Shown here piece after piece: positions 44,856 through 56,841 of a DNA stretch of 64,000 nt. The DNA lies in the NCBI GenBank assembly GCA_036426205.1, contig CM071579.1, forward strand, positions 22,224,603 to 22,288,602, in the 5' to 3' direction. Origin of the DNA: Ascaphus truei (Eukaryota > Chordata > Amphibia > Anura > Ascaphidae). The notes beneath the pieces are model-generated. The model saw only the letters and a list, made by a program, of their open reading frames with translations, made no database searches and was not told the DNA's origin. The position numbers and the translations under genes are program-made. Each line of letters opens with the position of its first letter. Position 1 is the first letter of the stretch.

Positions 44856-47232
44856 ATGTGTTATAAAAGCTTCATTAGTCAAATGAGCAGAATTCTTTTA
44901 TTCCAACTGTCAATAAAATGGATATAGCTGGGACCTGCTAAAGATGGGAAAAGTTGTGAAAAACAACTAGTGTTCTAAGCAGACGATGCATATTGAAATG
45001 CAGCGAGTGTAATATGATTCTAGTTATTTCACCTTAACTAGAGATGGGCTAATGTGTCAAAATCGAGCCACCAGATCTTTGATGGTTTTTAAACTACGTA
45101 TTAACGCGTTTCTGTCTACCCCACCCCATCTTTGCCCACCTAAATACACACGGTTAATATATATATAACAATGGCTGTTGTACTTTCATTTAGCTTTGTA
45201 GGCTAACATACAGCACAACGCAGGTCATGATCCCAAGTCACACCCATATTAACCGTTATATATTATTGCTATTCCATAAGTCACCTTTCACTGCTGGAAG
45301 TTACCTTATAACCCATTCAAGTGAATAGGCTGCCGGGCATTCTCTGTTACTGTTAGGTGTTTAATGGAATAGCATTGCTTAGTAAATATGGCCCCACATG
45401 TCACTTAGCAGATAAAGAAGATAACCTCCATTCTCTGAAGAAGGGATTGGAATGGATGGTACTACATTAATTAAAGACCCCCAGATGTCCTATTTCCTCC
45501 AACACTCTTGCTGCCAGAAGAGCAGGGCATTGAAGAACTGCACTGATAGTGAGGTGATCTGCAGTCAGCTCTGAACTCTTAATTACTAGGGTGATCGTGC
45601 AAAGTTTTGCAAATGTCTTGAAACAAAGCGTTAAACAGATATAATTATACAGTTAGAGCTTTCACTGTCCTTTGTCTGTATGTATGTGTAACATGTGTTC
45701 CCCCCACCACCCCAACCTCACTTAGGGACCAGTGTATGGGAGCGGGCACATTACCACGATTGTATGGTGCTCTACCTGTAGGTTTGCAGGAAGTCTGAGT
45801 TGTCTACTAGATGGTAAAGAGACAGGAACAGGACTGGCTCGCTGGGTTCTTCATGGTGGTGTCAGCACCTCCAGCGGTGATGTAACCCACAGAGTGTAGG
45901 TGTCAGCCCTCATCACTGCACAATTACCTCTCTCCTGCCCAGGAACTGACACCAGAGCCAGTGGTATCTTGAAAGGTACTTTTTTGTAGGGCATTCTGCA
46001 TCAGCTCTTCTAGCAGCATATATCACACTCCACTTGCCCCAGGCTGTCTAGACGGTGCACCTTCATCAATAGTGCTCTGCTCCAGGTGGTCCTTAGGCTA
46101 GCCAGCTTAAAGTGAGCAAGCTTGCCCCACCATGGGGAAGACTTACAGCTCCCACCTCACTCCCTGATAAGCAGGGATCAAAGACCTCCTTCACCCTCGC
46201 CAGGGCTCAGAGAGGAACACCCTCAACCTCCTTACTCCAGGAGGAGCAAGGGGCAAAGACTACCTCACTCCCTGAGGAGCAGGGAGCAAAAGACTACACT
46301 AACTTTTAGGATACTCCGCTAGAAACCTCTGGAGGTTTCTCTGGAGGTGAAGGGGTGGGCTCATGGACTGTACTGTACTGTAAGAGAGCAGTAGAGGTGA
46401 AAAGACAGGAAAGGACACTGTTATGGGAGAGCACAGGAGATGAGCAGGACATAATGACAGATCAATGCTGATATGTAGGGAGGAACAGATGAGTGGAGAG
46501 CTATAAAGGTATGCAGGAGAACTTTGTAGATAATCCGAAACTTCATCTGATTTTGTTCTGCTCTCTCTCCTGTTAGCATACAATGTATTTGCCATAAATC
46601 CCTCAGCTTGTAGCAGGGGGCTGCACTGTGCTGTATATTTAGGGAAAATTATGGGCAGATAAATTCTGCTCTTTGAATTGTGATCTGACAACAACCTGTT
46701 AAATTATTAAATGAGACTAAATCAAAGCTAGAGGACATTTCTATGGTCAACAGAAATCCATGCCAAGCTGGGAAGTTTAACTCCCATTGGTTCTTGTTTG
46801 GAAGAGAAGACTTTGCCATACAAAGACATTCAAAATTAGCTCAGTGGATATCAACATCGCTGCTCTGATCGTCAAAAAGGAATTGACGTGGGGGTGGGGA
46901 GGGATATGTATGAGCATGCTGTTAACGCTGTCTTTTGTCAACCATTTTCTCCAGTGTCACATTTATGGAACTTGGTTTTTTCAGTTTCTGAATATCTGAT
47001 CACAGAGATTTATTAAACATTTTAGACGTAGTGGGTTTATACCCCCCCCCCCCAAACTGCTGTGTTTACATACGCATATATCAATACATCCGATTAGAAT
47101 ATTGAACACATCCTACTATGAGAGTTTCTGTCATTATTTCCCTAATTACTCCTATAACCACTCCCTAATTTGCTCACTCATGCAAGAGAAGCAAAGTTGA
47201 TATGACACAAAGCACATCGATAAATTGAGTCA
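44367..47232. other. Unique-looking DNA, no gene seen
   Basis: A run of about 29 A at 44824-44852 and a C-run at about 47042-47053. A word tagagatgggctaatgtg at 45043 resembles the hAT MITE left end but has no matching right end. No coding gene recognised. Confidence 0.45.
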
Positions 47233-47235
47233 AAT

Positions 47236-49160
47236 TTGGGGCCTATTCAGGTAGTTTTGATAACAAAGTCATCAAGCTTTTTGAGCACTTCCCGCACGAT
47301 TTGGCGGGAGGATGCTATTCAGAAAGCTCCGATTACCTGCCAAACTCGTTTGGGAAGTGCGTCTCCCCGAGTGGTCTTGCTCCTGCTCAAACACACCGAG
47401 CGGGAGCGCAAAAAGAGCTCCAACTCGCATTTTTTTAGAAAATCACGCTATTCTAGTAGATCCGGTGAGATCATTGGAGCTCTGAACTAGCGAGCTACTC
47501 GCCAATTTCATCTCGCCACCATGGGATTTGGGTGTAGGACTTAGAAAAACAAAGTATTTTTCCTGCATCGGATTGAAGCCGAGATTCTCCGGAGCTGCCC
47601 CGCATTAATACCAGCTCCGGAGACCCCCCGCATTAATACCAGCTCCGGAGACCCCCCGCATTAATACCAGCTCCGGAGAACCCCTGCTTCAATCCAACGC
47701 AATAAAAATACATTTACAGGCAGCTTCAATATCTTATCGGCTACCCGCTAAGCTAATGAAGGGATTAAACACCAGTGCCCTGTTTATTGTGGGTAGCGGG
47801 GATGGGTGAACGTGGTATTTGGCCCATGGGGGGTGTTTAGGCCTTGTGGGAGGAGTGCGGGACAGAGTTATCCCTTCGTTACCTTAGAGGTTACTACCGC
47901 TATGTTAATGAAGGGGTTAACCCCTTCCACTATCCACCCGGTAGGCATAAACACCCACCATGGACCAAATACCACCTTCACCCACCCCCGCTAACACCAA
48001 TTTTTTTTAACACAATTCTAACCAATACACCCAATGATTGCCAGTGTGGTTAGCTATACCCTCAGTGGGAGCAAAGATAACACCAATGGCAATAAATGAG
48101 CACCCCCTCTACCCCCAACCCCCTCCCCTAACATATACAGTACAGGAATGAGCAAAATTACTATTATCCAGATTTGGATAATAGTGTATTTTATCATGTG
48201 ATAGTGTATAGCTTGTTATTTTTGTATTGTATTAAAGAGCTTTTATTTTTGTCTACACTAATATATAAATATCATACGTATATTTACGAATGTTTGTAAA
48301 TTATGAGAAACATGCTACCCTTTTATTTTCTGTACCCCCCTCCCACCTTTTTCGTAGAAGATTCAAATAAAGAAAACATTTTAAAAAAATATATCCAGCC
48401 AGCAAAAAAATTCAATTAAAGTTCTACTCACCCCTGCCAGGATGAAGTCCATCCTCATCTTCCTCCCCATCCTCTACATTGGCAACAACATAATAATACA
48501 AAACAAACTAATGGCCACTAACCTCCACCCCTCCCCCTCTACCCATTGATTGGCACAGTGTTAAACCATGGCCATAATATGGCCATGGTTTGCCACTATA
48601 GCAATGAATGGGCAATCTAACAATAAAAAAAACAAGCACCAAATAAAATACATTACATTTGGTGTTTGTTTTTATTTCATTGCTATGTATTTTTGGTGTT
48701 TGTTTTTATTTATTTGCTATGTATTTTTGGTGTTTGTTTTTATTTAATTGCTTTGTAATTGTGTTGCTTCTTTTTTTTATGTTGCCCATTGACTGCCATA
48801 GTGGCAAACCATGCCCATATTACATGGGCATGTGTACCACTGTGCCAATCAACTGGTTTATTGGTATTTTTTATTTTAATCAAATGTAATATATTTTATT
48901 TGGTGATTTGTTTTTATTGATAGATTGGCCATTCATTGCTATAGTGGCAGACCATGGCCATATTATGGCCATAGTTTAACATTGTGCCAATCAATGGGTA
49001 GCGGGTGTGGGTAGTTGCCCCGGGGAGCGTGATTTGGCGTCCTGGGTGGGTAGCAGGGGAGGGAGGTTAACCCCTTAATTATTAAAGCAGTTATTAAACT
49101 CTTTGGTGATTAAGGGGTTAGTGGCCATTAGTTTGTTTTTTTATTGTAATGTTGCTGTCC
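47236..49160. repeat. Second long copy of the dispersed repeat, with stem-loop 3' half
   Basis: It starts ggggcctattcaggtag as at 4632, then follows the order seen at 7.5-8.3 kb. A 28-bp unit (accccccgcattaatacc, then agctccggag) repeats about 3.5 times at 47590-47690. The 3' half is a stem-loop: 48425-48660 and 48895-49160 are inverted copies (tggccactaacctcc with ggttagtggccattag; ccatggccataatatggcca in both), with further small palindromes between them. Confidence 0.75.
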
Positions 49161-49254
49161 ATGAAGGGAGGTTTCAGGCTGTGACCAGATTTGATCTAAA
49201 ATAACAATCCACAGATTGGACTTTGAAAGGTACACCCATATCTAGTGCTAGTTA

Positions 49255-49445
49255 GATATTGAAGGGAAGGGCATTCCACTGGTGTGGGGTGGGAGATGGC
49301 TTTAGATACAAAAGGCATAGACATCCTTGAGCAGAATACAAAAGTAGGGCTGATATATAAGGAGAGACAGAGGAGTGTTTAGCCTTAAAAGAGAGAAGAA
49401 CAATTTTGTAAGTAATATGGTATTTAATTGGAAGCCAGGGGACGT
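49255..49445 (-). mobile_element. L2-type LINE fragment
   Basis: Contains gaagggaagggcattccact, gctttagatacaaa and ttaattggaagccaggg, the antisense ORF words of the copy at 13.53-13.76 kb, with large internal deletions. Inactive remnant. Confidence 0.7.
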
Positions 49446-50636
49446 TTTGTTTAATTTCAGACTGGCTTTCTGTGCATGAATATCATGTTTATTGCAATTT
49501 ATTTTAACAAGTATGCTGCTAAGATCATCCTTTACATCATTCACTAGGCAGGAAATATTTGGCCAGACGCTGTATTTCAGGAACTAACCCTCATTCAGAA
49601 TATGCATACTGATGGACAGCTACACGTTATTTATCTATTTATTTTATCAGTGAAAAACATCTGAGAAGAACACCCATCTGTCGCCATCATGTAAACAAGC
49701 CAACAGAACTCAACGAGGATAGGAAGTTGGCACGTAGTTTACATCATCTGAACAAGGTCCTTGCCACAGGGCATCTGTCCACTTTAGACAAGTGGCCTCA
49801 GCTAGATCTCTGCTCACCCTCCTGGCAAACGCCGGAATCTCTTTGAACAATTGCAATCAACACCAATGATGAACATGTTGTCTAATGAGATATGGGGACG
49901 TTTGCTCAGTCATAAGTTGTTTTTTATTCTTCTGATAAATGAACTGCAAATTAATTTGTATTTTTTTTTTCAAATGTGTTCCTGTTGTTGCTGACTGTCA
50001 GGGAATCCAAAGCCTGGGGCTGGTAATAATTGCTGTGGGAGCATTTTGTTGCTGTTTGAAGTTGTGGTGATAATATGGAAAATGGTTCATATTTTATCCA
50101 TGTCAGAATCTATTTAAAAACGCCTCTAATTACATTGAGGAACTCTTACAAAGCAAATTAAGTAAATGCAGTGGCTGGATTCCAGCTTTTCCCTGGACTT
50201 CAGAACACAGCAACATTCACATTATACTTTCTTAAATTATTGAAGTGAAAAAAATAATTAAGGCATAAATGTTTTTCTCTAAACCGCATTTTTACCTGGG
50301 CCAAAAGGGAAAGCATACAGTGTGTGCTAGTAGCATTAGAATAATTTGTTCACATTAGAAGAACAAGATTGATCCTTTTGTGGAACAGATTTTTCCCAGA
50401 GCAGTTTAACTTTGTATTTACAGGCGAATATGAAGGCTCAGCATCGGCTTTCAAGGCTGTCTTTAACCTCAGTGTCAGGCAAAGCATGGAAAAGAAAAAT
50501 TACCTATCTGCCAGTACAATACAGTAGGTAATAAAGTTACAGTACATAATTGGTATATAACAGCCAACAATTTAGGCAAACGCAGTCTCATTTTGGATTG
50601 TCCTGTGATTTGTTTATTAAAAACCAATCAACATCG
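49446..50636. other. Unique-looking DNA, candidate conserved non-coding sequence
   Basis: Repeat-free, high-complexity sequence with AT-rich transcription-factor-like words (for example ggtaataattgctg, gcaaattaagtaaatg). No exon signals. Conservation cannot be tested here. Confidence 0.35.
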
Positions 50637-50778
50637 GGGACTTCCGGTGACGTCACCACGGATGGCTGACTAGGCGAGGAGCTCCCGACACCCTCAAAAG
50701 AAATAAGCAGAAAGCGCATTCCCCCCCACACCAAACCGCCCGATTTCAACTCCCACTATAGTACCCAACACAGGCGAG

Positions 50779-51765
50779 ATGGCGGCTAAATTAAAAAAGA
50801 GCCAGAACACCAAGTTCTTTGCCCCCGCGCCGCGCCGTGCAGGGCTGGAGCCGAACCCGGACTCCCAAGATGGTGCCGAGGAGCCAGAGCACACGGCGCT
50901 CGGCGAGCTTCAAGAGCAGCTTGACTCGGACCCCTCCGTCCTCAATAAAGAGTTTTTTGACTCCTTGATCCTCAAAATGAGGAGAGGGGTGCAAGAGGAC
51001 ACAGAGAAGGCCCTGCAGAGCATCAGAGCAGACCTGGGAGCCCTCTCTGGGAGCACTGATGAGCTGGAGGTCAAAATCGAGGGGGCCATCAGCTCCCAGT
51101 CTGAGACCCAGGAAGAAGTTGAGAGATGCGGCGAAGCAATCAGAGACCTCCAGAACGCTCTGGTGGATCTTGAAAACCGCGAAAGGAGGCAGAACATACG
51201 CCTCAGAAACATACCTGAAGCATTCTCCCACGAGGACCTGCAAGCCTTCCTCCGCAGAGTTTTCCTCCAACTGGTGCCAGGCCTCTCTGAGCATGAGCTC
51301 CTTATGGATCGGTCCCACCGTGCCCTGGGCCCAAAGCCAACAGACCCCAACCGCTATAGGGACGTAATAGTAAGGCTACATGCGTATACCATCAAGGAGC
51401 GAGTAATGAATGCCACCAGGGGCCAACGCAGCATACAAGTGGACGACGCAGACATCCAACTGTTTAACGACCTGTCCAGAACCACAATGATGAAGAGACT
51501 AGAGCTGAAGCCCCTTACCAACTACCTTCGCGACCACGGAGTCAAATATCGCTGGGGGTTCCCTTTCAAGCTGGTGGGGCTCTGCAACGGGCGCCACTTC
51601 ACAATCTCAGCCCCGGAGGATGCGAGAGACTTCCTCAAAGCCCTAGGGATCCCCCAACCACACAGCGACAACCCCCCCCCCCCCCCCCCGTCCAGTGGCA
51701 GGGTCGGACCCTCCAGACACCTCCCGAGCATCCGAGGCTGGCCAGCCAAAAATCTCGGTGACTGA
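50779..51765 (+). CDS. L1-type ORF1 protein, intact, 328 aa
   Basis: L1 ORF1p is a trimeric RNA-binding chaperone that packages the element RNA. Visible here: a basic, Pro-rich N-terminus (1-45), a heptad-rich coiled-coil region (about 56-135), an RRM starting at LENRERRQNIRLRNIPE (131-147) with the family word DRSHRAL (177-183), and a C-terminal domain (about 217-292). Length fits the family. The ATG is preceded by gcgag, with no nearby upstream ATG in frame. Six prolines (299-304) come from a C-run of about 18 bases, so the last ~25 residues depend on correct run length. No inactivating change is seen in the domains. Confidence 0.9.
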   Translation: MAAKLKKSQNTKFFAPAPRRAGLEPNPDSQDGAEEPEHTALGELQEQLDSDPSVLNKEFFDSLILKMRRGVQEDTEKALQSIRADLGALSGSTDELEVKIEGAISSQSETQEEVERCGEAIRDLQNALVDLENRERRQNIRLRNIPEAFSHEDLQAFLRRVFLQLVPGLSEHELLMDRSHRALGPKPTDPNRYRDVIVRLHAYTIKERVMNATRGQRSIQVDDADIQLFNDLSRTTMMKRLELKPLTNYLRDHGVKYRWGFPFKLVGLCNGRHFTISAPEDARDFLKALGIPQPHSDNPPPPPPSSGRVGPSRHLPSIRGWPAKNLGD

Positions 51766-52019
51766 GCGGTCAACCCCCCCCACCCCCTGAGAACCATGCT
51801 GGATGAAGACTGACCACGCACCCCATGCTCCCAGGCCTGCACGGTCTTCTGCGGAACCCCCTATCTGAAGTGTCGACTCCCACGAGCCGCGACAGCTTCC
51901 ATCCTGCCTCCCACATAACTACCAGCAGTGCACGCTCCAGCTAAGTCCTGGGGAACACTAAAGATGGCCGCCATGGAAGTTCTGCATCCCCAGGCGCTCC
52001 AAGAACGCCCAGCAGCACC

Positions 52020-52560
52020 TCAGCGAGCTCCTCCTGCTATCGCCCCCCCCTCCCCTCTCCCTCACCCTGCCCCACTACCCCCATCCGCCCCCCTCCTTTG
52101 CCCCCCCACCTTCATCCCCCGCCCTCTCTTCCCACCCCCACCCTCCCCCCCAAGAAACCTAGCTCCTCTACTTTCGCCTCCGGGATTAAGCAACAGAAGA
52201 GGACCCCCTCTTTCCCCGCTGACAAGCAACCCGGGGGAAGGCCCCTCATCCGTCCGCTTTTGATCTTGGTCCCCTCCCCCCGGCGGGGATCCCTGCCCAC
52301 CGGCCGGTCTCCTCCCCGGTGGTGGTCGGTGCCTAATCCAAGACTCTGCCCATCCCGCCCGAACCCCGATTGGACCTGAAGCGCCTTGGCCAGCTATGGA
52401 CATCTATCGCGCTACCCCCCCCCCCCCCCCATCGGTCCCGAGGCGATCAAGTCTATAAAATGTGTCTCGACCCCCTGTGCGCACCCCCCACCCCCCCCCC
52501 TCCTTTCCCCCCATTACCCATAGACCCTCCCCCCTCCCCTATCGTAAGCCTAGGGAAATG
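52020..52560. repeat. C-rich tracts downstream of ORF1
   Basis: Long pyrimidine tracts at about 52036-52160, 52412-52430 and 52485-52545, with runs of 9-17 C. The minus strand is G-run rich and could form quadruplexes. Open frames here are Pro/Ser/Gly-rich artefacts. Confidence 0.85.
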
Positions 52561-52756
52561 GCTTTCCCGATCTAAGCATACCCACCGCAAGGTTGCCCGA
52601 TCAGAGCTTAGAGCACCCAGAACCACTATGCACCACTAGACCATTGCCCAGCTGAAAAGTAATATACGCGCGTTGATGGACTTTGTGTATGCTCCTGACT
52701 TGGCCCCCAGCCATAGTGCCCCCCTCTCCCCCCCCGAAACACTCAGGACAAGCGCT

Positions 52757-53815
52757 ACTTGGCCTATCTATCCCTATGCAATGGTGTCCACCCAGGGCCA
52801 AGAGAGCCCAGAACGCAGTTGTGCTCCCAGACCTGCGGATCAGTTGAATTATGCTTTAGGAGCACTGTTTAGACATTGTAATTACCTGTGACCCAGTCTT
52901 CTGCCATGGTTTCCCCCCCCCCCCAACCCCCCCCTCCTCCCCACTTCTCCGCCCCCCCTGTCCCCCCCCTCCCCACTGCTCCTCCCCCCCTGCCCCCCTC
53001 CATCCTCCCCCTTCCCCCCCTCCTCCTCCCTCCTTCCACCCCCCTCCCCCCTTCCTTCTCCCCCCCCATCCCTCCCCCCCCACAAGGGCCTCAAGAAAAG
53101 GTTTATCTGAACTATGTACACTAAGGCAAAACTGTCCACGCAGGACCAAGAGCTCCAGAATGCAATGTGTCCCTTGACCACTGATTAGCAGAAATCTGAT
53201 TAGGGTGCACGATAGTTTGAGGCACTGTAAGGCTGTGATTGTCCTTGTCTCACATGGTGCCCTCTCCCCCCCCCCCCTCCCTCCCTCCTCCCCCCTCTCC
53301 GCCCCTCCCCTAACCCCTCCCCCCCCCACTTCTGCCCGCCCCCCCCCCCTCCTCACACCCCCCCCACAATGCCCCAAGAAAAGGTGTATCTGAATTAGGT
53401 ATACCCATGCAATACTGCCCACGCAGGACCAAGAGCTCCCAGAATGTATATGTGTCTGTTGACCAGCAGCTCGGCTGAAATATGATTTAGGAGCACTGTT
53501 TAAGCACTGTATAGACCTGTGATTCGGTTGTCTACCATGGTGTCCCCCCCCTTCCCCTCTCCTCTCCCCCGTCCCTCCCCCCTCCCCTTCCCTCCCCCCT
53601 CTCCCCCCTCCCCTCCCTCCCTCCCCCCCCCTAAACGTCCCCAGAAAAGGTGTATCTGAATTAGGTATACTCATGCAATACTGTCCACGCAGGACCAAGA
53701 GCTCCCAGAATGTATATGTGTCCGTTGACCAGCAGCTCGGCTGAAACATGATTTAGGAGCACTGTTTAAGCACTGTATAGACCTGTGATTCCGTTGTCTA
53801 CCATGGTGTCCCCCC
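52757..53815. repeat. Tandem array of ~270-340-bp units with C-rich spacers
   Basis: Units begin near 52757, 53098, 53384 and 53650. Each has a version of tgtccacgcaggaccaagag, then gatttaggagcactgtttaa, then ctaccatggtgtccccc, then a C/T tract. Units three and four are nearly identical apart from tract length. The last unit ends without its tract. Confidence 0.85.
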
Positions 53816-54016
53816 TTCCCCTGGATAGACCACAGGGGCCAATGTGAGATTGGGTGGGTCAGACCAGATGGAACAACCGTTACATATATATATATAATAG
53901 ACAGGGCAGCTGGCACTCCAAATACCAAGAAAATTTGCGGTGCATATCCTATCAATAGACAGAAAAAAAGCAATCCACCCCAGCAGGAGCGGACACAGGA
54001 CAACACTCAAAGGTAG
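53816..54016. other. No gene seen
   Basis: Short TA tract near 53885-53897. Words such as ggcagctggcactccaaata suggest a dispersed repeat leading into the perfect hairpin. Confidence 0.4.
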
Positions 54017-54101
54017 TAAGAAAACTTGTATTGCAAGTAAAACACAGCACAAACTGTACTCATGTTTGTGCTGTGTTTTACTTGCAATACAAGTTTTCTT
54101 A
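54017..54101. repeat. Perfect 38-bp inverted repeat with 9-nt loop
   Basis: The arms 54017-54054 and 54064-54101 are exact reverse complements, starting taagaaaacttgtattgcaa. The loop is tgtactcat. A perfect stem of this length implies recent origin or gene-conversion-like maintenance. Confidence 0.95.
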
Positions 54102-56460
54102 TATATATATTTGTATACAATGAATGTACACCCAGTATCTGCAATTCCAGTTGGCGCCCATCTCCACTTCCGAGAAACGCTTCAGATGTTGGATTTAACA
54201 CAGTAACACTCTGGAACTATTTTATACTTTCCTTTTAAGCAGACTCCATACACAAATAGAAGAATATTTGCTGTATAGCAAGTGGTATTTTCTAGCGCAT
54301 TTAATTTTTCTTTTTATCTGTGATTGTGTTTAATTTTGATTGACAAGTAAACCCAAGAGCAGAAATATTTTTCCGTTCGTCACAACACTTTCATTTGTAA
54401 TGAAATTATGGAAAGCGCGCTGAAAACAGTCAGGGATTTTAAAGCTGTCTGATATTACAAAAATGGGAGCTGTAAACATCACACAGTGCACTCATCCTAA
54501 CAGCTCGGAATGGAAAGCCAAGTGTGGTTCTGTTTATTGTCTCTGATTTAAAATGGATTGAAATGCATACTCAAACTGCGAAGCTGTCAGGAGCAGCACC
54601 GTCCTTTCTTGATGGCTCATCTCTAGATTCTGAACCACAGGATGTAATGTCATTTTCTTAATTTAAGCAATAAAGATGTAAGGGTATTTTTTTCCCTGAG
54701 CCTTACTGTAAAAGGGAAACTAGACTGTGTTGCGGTAATGGATTTCAATCATTTCTGAAAGGTTCTTTATCAAATCCATTATATACAGACCTTGATATAC
54801 CGTTACATATAACTCAGAATCATTAGGCCAGTAACTATGTGGGATTTATGATATACAGAAGAGAAGGGACACATAGAGGATCATGCCACACATAGAGGAT
54901 GAGTGTGTTAGTTAGGCGTGTCACTCACTCCACTGTTGTAATCTGGGTAATACTGCAATTGATTATCTAAATGTAATCAGACCAAAGTCACATACTGTAC
55001 TTACTACAACACACTATATATGCAGAGCATTGTGTATCTATGTGACAGAGGACAATGTGCTTGTGTTGTAGGAAGCGTACTAGGTACATGTGTTATAAAC
55101 AGTGTTTATTTATGTGTTGCATGTTGAGTGCATTTACAATGTATGCCTCCGCTCAAATAACTCAAGTAATATTAGAATATGATGTTCACACATTCAACCA
55201 GAGGAACCAGGCAAACATTTCTTTGCAATACTGACTTGAATGGATTCATATAATTATTCTAATTGAAGAGGTGAGACTAGCATTTTTGAAGGCTATTGGT
55301 AATATGTAAGACAGGTGTTTAATAGATAAGACTCTTTTCAATGAGATTCAACTGTGTAAGGGAGACTGCCTTCTGTAAGTATGTCTTCGGAGACTCAACG
55401 TTACTTCCCGTGAATAAGATGCATTACAGATATGTACAAATATACAGTACGTCCAGAAAACATTCTTATTTGTCTCCACACTATGGTCTCTTCATCAATT
55501 GCCACCAGGGTGCCTTCACCACCAGTGTAATCCATATACTGTAGATACTTATACATTTAACTGCTTCAGCTCTGGAGGGATCGGCAAACATTACACAACA
55601 TTACGTTACTGTATACTCCAGGAATATTCAGGATCATTCATGTAGTAATGATTAATTAACTGTACCAATATGTAGGGCCAAAGTCTGCAAACATAGGCTT
55701 TGTCTTCAACCAATAGCCACCACTTCCTCAGCCACACGGCTAAGCTCATATGCATTTCTAGGGCATGCAGGAATTCACAGCTAAAATCAACGCCAGGCTT
55801 TTCGTACTGGCTTTCTGTTGAAATACACAAGATGGATAAACTTGCTTTTTATTAAGTAAATTGATTTGACCTACAGTTGTCTTTTCTCCACAAAACTGTG
55901 TTTAGCGGTGAGAACAAATGACCTTTAGAACAGAGTCACAATGGGTATTTACTACAGAATGCATATAATTGAATGCGATTCTGTGCGATTCTGTGCTTCT
56001 CATATGGCTCTTACACTGGGATTTGGAATTAGAAAGATTGTAGCTCTTATTTTGCTCTTTCCAAATAACAGTAAAGGGTAATTTTCTTGTGGTTTTTTAA
56101 AGTGTGGACCACATTTGCTCTGGCAATTTTAGACTATAAGCTTTGCAGGTCAGTGACATATCTCTCCCTGTGATTGCTTTAAGGCCTTGTCCTACCCTTG
56201 TACTGTATGGCTTTCCCGAATCCTTGTTTGCCTGTACAGTATGCTAGTTCTGTAAATCATTGTGTACATTGTTATGCTCCAAAAGGTATGTATTCTGTAT
56301 AAAAAATAACAACAGAATATTCATGTCTTCACAGAAAATACGCACTTTGTCTGTATGACACATTCGTTACATGTTTTACTGTCATTCTTCCTGTACATCC
56401 AACACAGACATTGCTGATTAACCCTTATGCTGCCTGATGTGCTAACCTAGTCGTACTCTT
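54102..56460. other. Unique-looking DNA, candidate conserved non-coding sequence
   Basis: A repeat-free interval. The stretch at about 54310-54700 has the look of a vertebrate developmental enhancer: aattttgattgacaagtaaa contains a PBX-type TGATTGAC word, with AT-rich homeobox-like words around it. No exons are seen. Confidence 0.35.
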
Positions 56461-56462
56461 TC

Positions 56463-56772
56463 TAAGGGCTGTTATATACAGCATGCGGCCGCGCGTGCCT
56501 ATGCGAACGCGCGTGCACGTGACGCATGCTTTTCATGTTTATAGAGCAGGGAGCTGTGTATGTGTGTGTATGTGTGTGTATGTGTGTGTATGTGTGTGTA
56601 TGTGTGTGTATGCGTGTATATGCGAGTATATGTGTGTGAATGGGTTGATGATTGAAAGGAGACCAAGCAAGATTTTTTAAAGAAAATAAAAGTTTAATAA
56701 TATATTTTTTTTTATTTCTCAATCATTGACACACCACACACACACACACCACACACACCACCCACCCACACA

Positions 56773-56803
<31 letters not shown>

Positions 56804-56810
56804 CACCACA

Positions 56811-56841
<31 letters not shown>

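Larger units (their letters stand above)
50637..53815 (+). mobile_element. L1-type element with ORF1 but no ORF2
   Basis: It opens ggggacttccggtgacgtca, a GC-rich leader of about 140 bp, then ORF1 (50779-51765), then about 2 kb of C-rich sequence and tandem units. No endonuclease or reverse transcriptase words occur on either strand after ORF1. The 3' boundary is placed where the tandem units end; no poly(A) tail or target duplication was found, so the right end is uncertain. Confidence 0.7.

Noticed and set aside
45043..45180. Another TAGAGATG-type hAT MITE
   Set aside because: The left-end word is present, but no inverted right end or 8-bp duplication could be found.
52856..53749. A 297-codon Gly-rich minus-strand frame
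   Set aside because: It is the complement of C-rich tandem units, and its Gly/Glu/Arg content is purely compositional.
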